Shown here piece after piece: positions 6,126-9,620 of a DNA stretch of 9,620 nt. Below the pieces are notes generated by a model. The model saw only the letters and a list, made by a program, of their open reading frames with translations. It did no database searches and was not told where the DNA came from. The position numbers and the translations under genes were made by a program. Position 1 is the first letter of the stretch, and each line of letters starts with the position of its first letter. Location of the stretch: contig DJVN01000168.1 in assembly GCA_002441205.1 (NCBI GenBank), positions 1-9,620 on the forward strand. Direction: 5' to 3'. The stretch is from Syntrophaceae bacterium UBA6255. Its GTDB lineage: Bacteria; Desulfobacterota; Syntrophia; Syntrophales; Smithellaceae.

Positions 6126-6277
6126 ACTACTCTCCGCATGATGTTGATCATAATGCGAGTGCCCTTCTTCAGAAGCGTATGGAATTGTCACAAGCGCTTT
6201 CTTCACTATCCGGTTCCATACCGATGCAGAAGGGATGCCCGTCCAGAAGATAAATCAAAAACCTAAAGGAGAATAGT
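6126..6277 (+). other. Long leader of the CsbD gene
   Basis: Between promoter and start codon lie a short dyad ATGAT-GTTG-ATCAT (6138-6151) and an 8-bp inverted repeat GTATGGAA (6177-6184) / TTCCATAC (6214-6221) that could fold into a leader hairpin. A 42-codon frame (6138-6266) ends on the ribosome site of CsbD but has no ribosome site of its own. Regulation by the leader is possible but unproven. Confidence 0.35.
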
Positions 6278-6457
6278 ATGAAATCGAGCAATCAAGACAA
6301 AGTAGAAAGCACGTTTCACAAAATTAAGGGGAAGGTCAAGGAAGCCGCCGGTAAAGTAAGCGACAATCCGAAGTTGGAAACAGAAGGTACCGTTGAAAAG
6401 ATGACCGGCGAGGCTCAGGAAAAGGTCGGTCAGGTCAAGAAGGTTTGGGGGCAGTAG
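6278..6457 (+). CDS. CsbD family stress-response protein
   Basis: 59-aa hydrophilic protein of the CsbD (UPF0337) family, small and mostly helical proteins typically induced by general stress; their molecular function is not settled. The sequence begins MKSSNQDKVESTFHKIKGKV and shows the two family repeats: KIKGKVKEAAGKVSDNPKLE (16-35) and EGTVEKMTGEAQEKVGQVKK (36-55). It ends VWGQ. AAAGGAG at 6265-6271 supports the ATG. The gene is short enough to be missed by length-filtered gene finding. It is the first gene after sigma-54 module 3, whereas in Bacillus csbD is under the general-stress factor SigB. A dodecin-like gene follows 111 bp later with no terminator visible between. Confidence 0.93.
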   Translation: MKSSNQDKVESTFHKIKGKVKEAAGKVSDNPKLETEGTVEKMTGEAQEKVGQVKKVWGQ

Positions 6458-6568
6458 CAAGAGAACGCATAAGTTTGGGTACGATTCATATAAAAGATTT
6501 TTTAATGTGTGAAAGTAGCCCGATTAACCATTTTTTATTCAACCAGATTAAAAGAAAGGATGAAGATT

Positions 6569-6778
6569 ATGAACAACGTTTATAAAGTTATCGAAATTAT
6601 CGGAAGTAGCGTTAAATCATGGGAAGATGCTGCAAAAAATGCTGTTGAAGTCACAGCAAAAAGCCTGAAAGAAATAAGGATTGCTGAAGTAAAAGAACTC
6701 GATATGAGAGTTGAAAAAGGAAAAGTTGTGGAGTATCGGGCGAAATTAAGAATATCGTTTAAGTATAAACCTGAATAG
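6569..6778 (+). CDS. Dodecin-like protein lacking the flavin-stacking Trp
   Basis: 69-aa protein of the dodecin family, which forms hollow dodecamers that store flavins in several bacteria and archaea. It begins MNNVYKVIEIIGSS, followed by the helix SWEDAAKNAVEVTAKSL (17-33) and the strands IRIAEVKELDMRVEKGKVV and EYRAKLRISFKY. In flavin-binding dodecins a Trp stands in the motif (D/R)WFEV; here the motif is RIAEV, with Ile38 at that place, so classical flavin stacking is not expected. The start at 6569 is preferred over in-frame ATGs at 6509 and 6560, because AAAGGA (6555-6560) is 8 nt from 6569 and the family begins at this point. It may be co-transcribed with CsbD. Confidence 0.9.
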   Translation: MNNVYKVIEIIGSSVKSWEDAAKNAVEVTAKSLKEIRIAEVKELDMRVEKGKVVEYRAKLRISFKYKPE

Positions 6779-6839
6779 ATATTTGCGATCAAGCTAGCTG
6801 CCACACTTATTCTACCACGGCTCTGCGCGCCTGGGATAA

Positions 6840-6869
6840 TTTCCAATCCCGATAAATCGGGATTGGAAA
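6840..6869. promoter_or_regulatory. Inverted repeat plus extra half-site before the Spy-like gene
   Basis: TTTCCAATCCCGA and TCGGGATTGGAAA form a perfect 13-bp stem around TAAA. The 8-mer TCGGGATT recurs at 6897-6904, exactly 40 bp after its first copy and about 25 bp before the start codon. There is no T-run after the stem. It may be a terminator for the dodecin mRNA or a multi-site operator for the next gene. Confidence 0.5.
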
Positions 6870-6928
6870 ATTCGACTAACGCTTCTCCCAATAAAATCGG
6901 GATTAGCGGGTGTCATTAGGAGAAAATT

Positions 6929-7453
6929 ATGAAAAAAATATTACTTTCGTTGTTATTGACAGTTGTTTTTGCAGTGCCTGCTTTTTCACAGATGAGGAAT
7001 ATGCCCATGCGAGGTCATGGGGGAGGATATGGGTATATGATGGAAATGGGTCATATGGACATGATGGGCGGCGATATGATGTGCATGAAATATGCCGATA
7101 AGCTGGGGCTTACCGATGACCAGATGGCGGAGATGAAATCCATGCAAAGGGAAATGCAAAAAAAGCAGATCAAATCCCATGCTGATCTGAAACTTGCAGA
7201 AATCAAATTTATGGAAACCATGGAAGTGAAAGATTTTGATCTGGGTGATGCGAAATCAGCCGTTAAAAAAATTGGAGATATAAAAACAGATCAACATCTG
7301 GAAATGTTAAAGGCCATGAAAGAGATGCGGAATATTTTGACTGACGAACAATTTAATAGCATGCAAAAGCAGTGCATGATGATGGGTCACAAAAAACCGG
7401 GTAAGAGAATAATTTATAAAACGGCTCCGAAAAATCCAAATCCTAAAAAATAG
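6929..7453 (+). CDS. Met-rich Spy/CpxP-like periplasmic LTxxQ protein
   Basis: 174-aa exported protein. The signal peptide (1-20) ends AFS|Q. Two LTxxQ motifs, LTDDQ (61-65) and LTDEQ (137-141), mark the Spy/CpxP/ZraP group, which act as periplasmic chaperones or metal-linked stress sensors. The segment after the signal (22-53) is very rich in Met, Gly and His (GHGGGYGYMMEMGHMDMM), and about 26 of 174 residues are Met, suggesting copper or other soft-metal binding. Cys52 and Cys149 each lie next to one LTxxQ helix and could form a disulfide or bind metal. The tail (154-174) is basic. AGGAGA at 6918-6923 supports the start. A hairpin ends the unit. Unlike the usual arrangement for Cpx/Zra proteins, no sensor kinase is adjacent. 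Confidence 0.88.
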   Translation: MKKILLSLLLTVVFAVPAFSQMRNMPMRGHGGGYGYMMEMGHMDMMGGDMMCMKYADKLGLTDDQMAEMKSMQREMQKKQIKSHADLKLAEIKFMETMEVKDFDLGDAKSAVKKIGDIKTDQHLEMLKAMKEMRNILTDEQFNSMQKQCMMMGHKKPGKRIIYKTAPKNPNPKK

Positions 7454-7501
7454 CGAACGACATGAAGGATATGAAACGCTGAAGAAATCGATCATATTTT
7501 A

Positions 7502-7545
7502 CCCTGAATAACCTAAGCATTTGAAGATGTTTAGGTTATTCAGGG
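7502..7545. terminator. Hairpin terminator after the Spy-like gene
   Basis: A perfect 15-bp stem CCCTGAATAACCTAA (7502-7516) / TTAGGTTATTCAGGG (7531-7545) is extended by a few more pairs toward the loop (CAT/ATG). The bases after it are only moderately T-rich, so efficiency on the + strand is uncertain. Confidence 0.75.
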
Positions 7546-7592
7546 GGTTGGTATTCATTTACATACAAGGCTGAATTTCTTATGGTTCAACG

Positions 7593-8111
7593 ATGAAGAA
7601 GCAAGACATTATCAAACGCGTATTGTTAAAGGATACCACTGTGTCCATCCGGCCGATCAGCGCCAATGACTCTGGTATGGAACAAGAGTTTATACGGCAC
7701 CTGTCGAAAGAATCCCGCTATTTCCGCTTCATGATGTCGCTGCGGGAATTGTCGCCGAAGAAGCTCAAGTATTTCACCGAAATTGATTACAACCGGCACA
7801 TGGCCTTTGTTGCTACTATCAGGTGTGATGATGAAGAAGTGGAAATCGGAGTTGCGCGTTATGTATTTACCGAAATTCCTGATTGCTGCGAGTTTGGTAT
7901 AACGGTGGACGATGCCTGGCATGGCAGTGGTGTGGCAGGTTTGCTGATGATTTCACTGGAAGATACGGCACGCGAGTGCGGGTTCAAGACGATGGAGGGC
8001 ATCGTGCTTCCGGGCAACGACAAGATGCTCAAATTCGCGCAGAAACGCGGCTTCAAAACTCACTATGTTAAGGGCGAGGCCGATACCGTACACATATCTC
8101 TGCAGTTGTGA
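7593..8111 (+). CDS. GNAT family N-acetyltransferase
   Basis: 172-aa cytosolic acetyl-CoA-dependent transferase. The N-terminal part VSIRPISANDSGMEQEFIRHLSKESRYFRF (17-46) resembles the GNAT domain found in protein lysine acetyltransferases of the Pat type and in the GNAT part of ADP-forming acyl-CoA synthetase fusions, so a protein or small-amine substrate is possible. Motif A, which binds the CoA pyrophosphate, is ITVDDAWHGSGVAGLLM (103-119). KMLKFAQKRGFK (144-155) is the typical C-terminal helix. There is no cyclic-nucleotide or synthetase domain, so it is a stand-alone enzyme. No clear ribosome site precedes the ATG at 7593; a four-codon frame at 7582 ends in an ATGA overlap with it, probably by chance. 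It is G+C-richer than the flanking genes. Confidence 0.88.
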   Translation: MKKQDIIKRVLLKDTTVSIRPISANDSGMEQEFIRHLSKESRYFRFMMSLRELSPKKLKYFTEIDYNRHMAFVATIRCDDEEVEIGVARYVFTEIPDCCEFGITVDDAWHGSGVAGLLMISLEDTARECGFKTMEGIVLPGNDKMLKFAQKRGFKTHYVKGEADTVHISLQL

Positions 8112-8173
8112 TCCGGCAACAGGCTGCCCATATTTCTGTTATCCACAAATCATCAGACCTTTAAAAAAATGGA

Positions 8174-8179
8174 TATAAT
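8174..8179 (+). promoter_or_regulatory. Possible -10 element of the OmpA-fusion lipoprotein gene
   Basis: TATAAT lies within GGATATAATCC, about 160 bp before the start codon. No good -35 box was found at 16-18 bp. The rest of the 225-bp gap (8112-8336) shows only a GC-rich patch at 8231-8249. Confidence 0.3.
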
Positions 8180-8336
8180 CCGGAATGGTTCTATTTAAGT
8201 TAATCGTCTTAGATTTACGCCCTAAATGACCTCGAGGGGCCCGCGGGGAGAGGAAAGAAAAATGTGCCTGGCTTTCCGCAGCGGATTAGATTATCATACA
8301 GAAAAACCAGTTTAAATATTCTGCGAGAGAGAAATC

Positions 8337-9551
8337 ATGCTAAATAATTTCTTGAAAAAGTTTTTATTTTTGATGATTATTTTTTTGCTTGTCAGTTGTG
8401 CTTCTCAAAAATCCATGGCTCCGTTTAACGCCGCAGATGTCCATCCAAAATTTTATTTAGCCCAACCGGATCAGAAGATAGATAACCCTGTCACTGAAAA
8501 ACAGATAGCTGTTTCTGAAGCAGAACCTGTGCCGGAAAATGTTGCCATTACTCTGAATGTACAATTTGACACCGGCAAGGCAAATATCAAACCTGAGTAT
8601 CACAATGACATTAAGAAAATTGCCGATGCGATGAAACAATATCCTTCAACGTCTGTGGTTATAGCTGGACATACAGACAATGTCGGCAAAGAGTTGGTCA
8701 ATGTTAAGCTCTCCTACCTTCGTGCCGCTAATATAAAAGCATATCTTGTTCAGAATTTTGATATCGACAGTTCACGTATTCGGGTGATCGGGTATGATTA
8801 CCAAAAACCAATCGCCGGCAACAAAACGGCCAAAGACAGGCAAGCAAACCGTAGAGGCGAAACCCGAATTGAAACCAATGAATCTTCTGAAAATTTATTC
8901 TCTTTCTTTGAAGATTCCGATCTTCCTCAAGGCGGCTTTTCCATAGTCAATCAGGAAACCATTGATGAAAAGATTAAATCGTTTAAGGAACAGTATGGGG
9001 TCGCAGCCTATGCTTCAAAAACAGTTCAAACACCTACACTGGAACTTTATAAAATGTGGCGCGGGGTCTTTTCTCATTGTGCCATTCGTATCGAAACAGA
9101 GGCTAATTCATTTTATCAGCTTGAACTGCAATCTTTGTCTGATTTAAAAAAAGCGGGCATGAAAGATTACCATCAGATCGGGGCGGCAATATCCTTATTC
9201 GGAATGATCAGAGATCAAATGGATGTTGTTGAATTTACCGATAAAAATGAACGGGCAAAACTGGATAGTAAAGGGCTCAATTATGCAACAATGCCAATTT
9301 GCATTGACAATAGAGCCACCAGGAAATCAACCCCATGGTATCAGGATTGCCTGCGTCGCTATGCCGGAAGTTACAATCCTGAAAATGCTCTAAAAGCCGG
9401 GAAACGGACAAAAGTATTCGAATATGATCCGGTAACCCACAATTGCTGTAACTTCGTTGAAGAGGCGCTGAAAGCTTGTGGACTGGAACATTGTTTTGAT
9501 TTGGGAAAAAGCACTGGCCTTGATCACAAAACAGGTCCGCTGGAAGAATAA
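8337..9551 (+). CDS. Lipoprotein: OmpA domain fused to putative LRAT/NlpC-like hydrolase
   Basis: 404-aa lipoprotein. The signal (1-20) ends in the lipobox LVSC with Cys21. A ~45-residue linker leads to an OmpA peptidoglycan-binding domain (~68-178). Its ligand pair is Asp114 in GHTD and Arg129 in LSYLRA, 15 apart as expected, and RQANRRGE lies at 168-175. The C-terminal ~220 residues are not a usual OmpA partner. FSHCAIRIE (245-253) and HNCCNFVEEAL (368-378) resemble the HWAIY...NCEHFV motif pair of LRAT-like, circularly permuted NlpC/P60 enzymes, giving His247 and Cys370 as candidate catalytic residues. It also has Cys248, 322, 338, 371, 381 and 386. I infer a wall-anchored amidase, acyltransferase or protease. 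A GAGAGA ribosome site at about 8325-8330 precedes the ATG. The gene appears complete and monocistronic. Confidence 0.85.
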   Translation: MLNNFLKKFLFLMIIFLLVSCASQKSMAPFNAADVHPKFYLAQPDQKIDNPVTEKQIAVSEAEPVPENVAITLNVQFDTGKANIKPEYHNDIKKIADAMKQYPSTSVVIAGHTDNVGKELVNVKLSYLRAANIKAYLVQNFDIDSSRIRVIGYDYQKPIAGNKTAKDRQANRRGETRIETNESSENLFSFFEDSDLPQGGFSIVNQETIDEKIKSFKEQYGVAAYASKTVQTPTLELYKMWRGVFSHCAIRIETEANSFYQLELQSLSDLKKAGMKDYHQIGAAISLFGMIRDQMDVVEFTDKNERAKLDSKGLNYATMPICIDNRATRKSTPWYQDCLRRYAGSYNPENALKAGKRTKVFEYDPVTHNCCNFVEEALKACGLEHCFDLGKSTGLDHKTGPLEE

Positions 9552-9620
9552 ACAAAGGAATTCCTACGGCGCTTTATGCCTGGGATACTAAGAGGTGATC
9601 ATAATCACGCTGCGCTCGCA

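Noticed and set aside
5945..6253. A 102-codon open frame on the + strand
   Set aside because: It runs through sigma-54 module 3, which recurs at two other places without this frame, and it has no ribosome site.
6138..6266. A 42-codon frame in the CsbD leader ending on the CsbD ribosome site, possibly a leader peptide
   Set aside because: No ribosome site precedes it, and its composition (rich in Arg, His and Cys) does not look like a real protein. It is kept only as a remote possibility.
7582..7596. Four-codon frame overlapping the GNAT start as ATGA, suggesting translational coupling
   Set aside because: It is too short and has no ribosome site, so it is most likely coincidence.
8231..8246. 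Overlapping XhoI, ApaI and SacII recognition sites resembling a vector polylinker
   Set aside because: Only 16 bp are involved, the flanks do not resemble a known vector, and both neighbouring genes fit the locus. A GC-rich patch by chance is more likely.
9595..9608. Small inverted repeat GTGAT-CATA-ATCAC near the right end
   Set aside because: Arms of 5 bp occur readily by chance, and the sequence ends before any context can be judged.

Overview
The window reads as a stretch of chromosome from a diderm (Gram-negative) bacterium. Evidence for this is an OmpA-type porin with a proline-rich linker, two lipoproteins, a periplasmic Spy/CpxP-like protein and three near-perfect sigma-54 (RpoN) promoters. 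The mix (sigma-54 control, REC-PAS-GGDEF signalling, CsbD, dodecin, DUF302) would fit a Desulfobacterota / former Deltaproteobacteria genome, but that placement is inference. Every convincing gene is on the + strand. No rRNA, tRNA, CRISPR array, transposase or phage gene was recognised.

The most striking structure is a ~150-bp non-coding module present three times (54-203, 3615-3763, 5977-6125). Each copy begins with two 16-bp sites of the form CCTCA-N6-TGAGG / CCRCC-N6-TGAGG, whose starts are exactly 18 bp apart. An A/T-rich spacer of conserved length follows. Each copy ends in TGGCAGG-N4-TTGCW, a match to the -24/-12 sigma-54 consensus. Similarity stops at the promoter. The modules therefore look like copied, complete enhancer-plus-promoter cassettes that place three loci under one sigma-54 activator, which is not encoded here.

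Layout: module 1 drives a GC-rich secreted alpha/beta-hydrolase lipoprotein (345-1616) and probably an AT-rich coiled-coil protein (1670-2056), closed by a terminator. A REC-PAS-GGDEF diguanylate cyclase follows (2183-3493). Module 2 drives a 75-aa protein of unknown function (3835-4062). After a 331-bp gap come a DUF302 protein (4394-4705) and an OmpA porin (4841-5833) that ends in an 18-bp-stem terminator. Module 3 drives a 59-aa CsbD-family stress protein (6278-6457), followed by a dodecin-like protein lacking the flavin-stacking Trp (6569-6778). Next are a Met-rich LTxxQ (Spy/CpxP) periplasmic protein (6929-7453), a stand-alone GNAT acetyltransferase (7593-8111) and a lipoprotein that fuses an OmpA peptidoglycan-binding domain to a putative LRAT/permuted-NlpC-like cysteine-hydrolase domain (8337-9551).

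Taken together the region looks like an envelope and general-stress island. It holds outer-membrane/peptidoglycan anchors, a periplasmic chaperone-like protein, CsbD, dodecin, an acetyltransferase and a c-di-GMP synthase, with part of it wired to a common sigma-54 regulon through repeated promoter cassettes.
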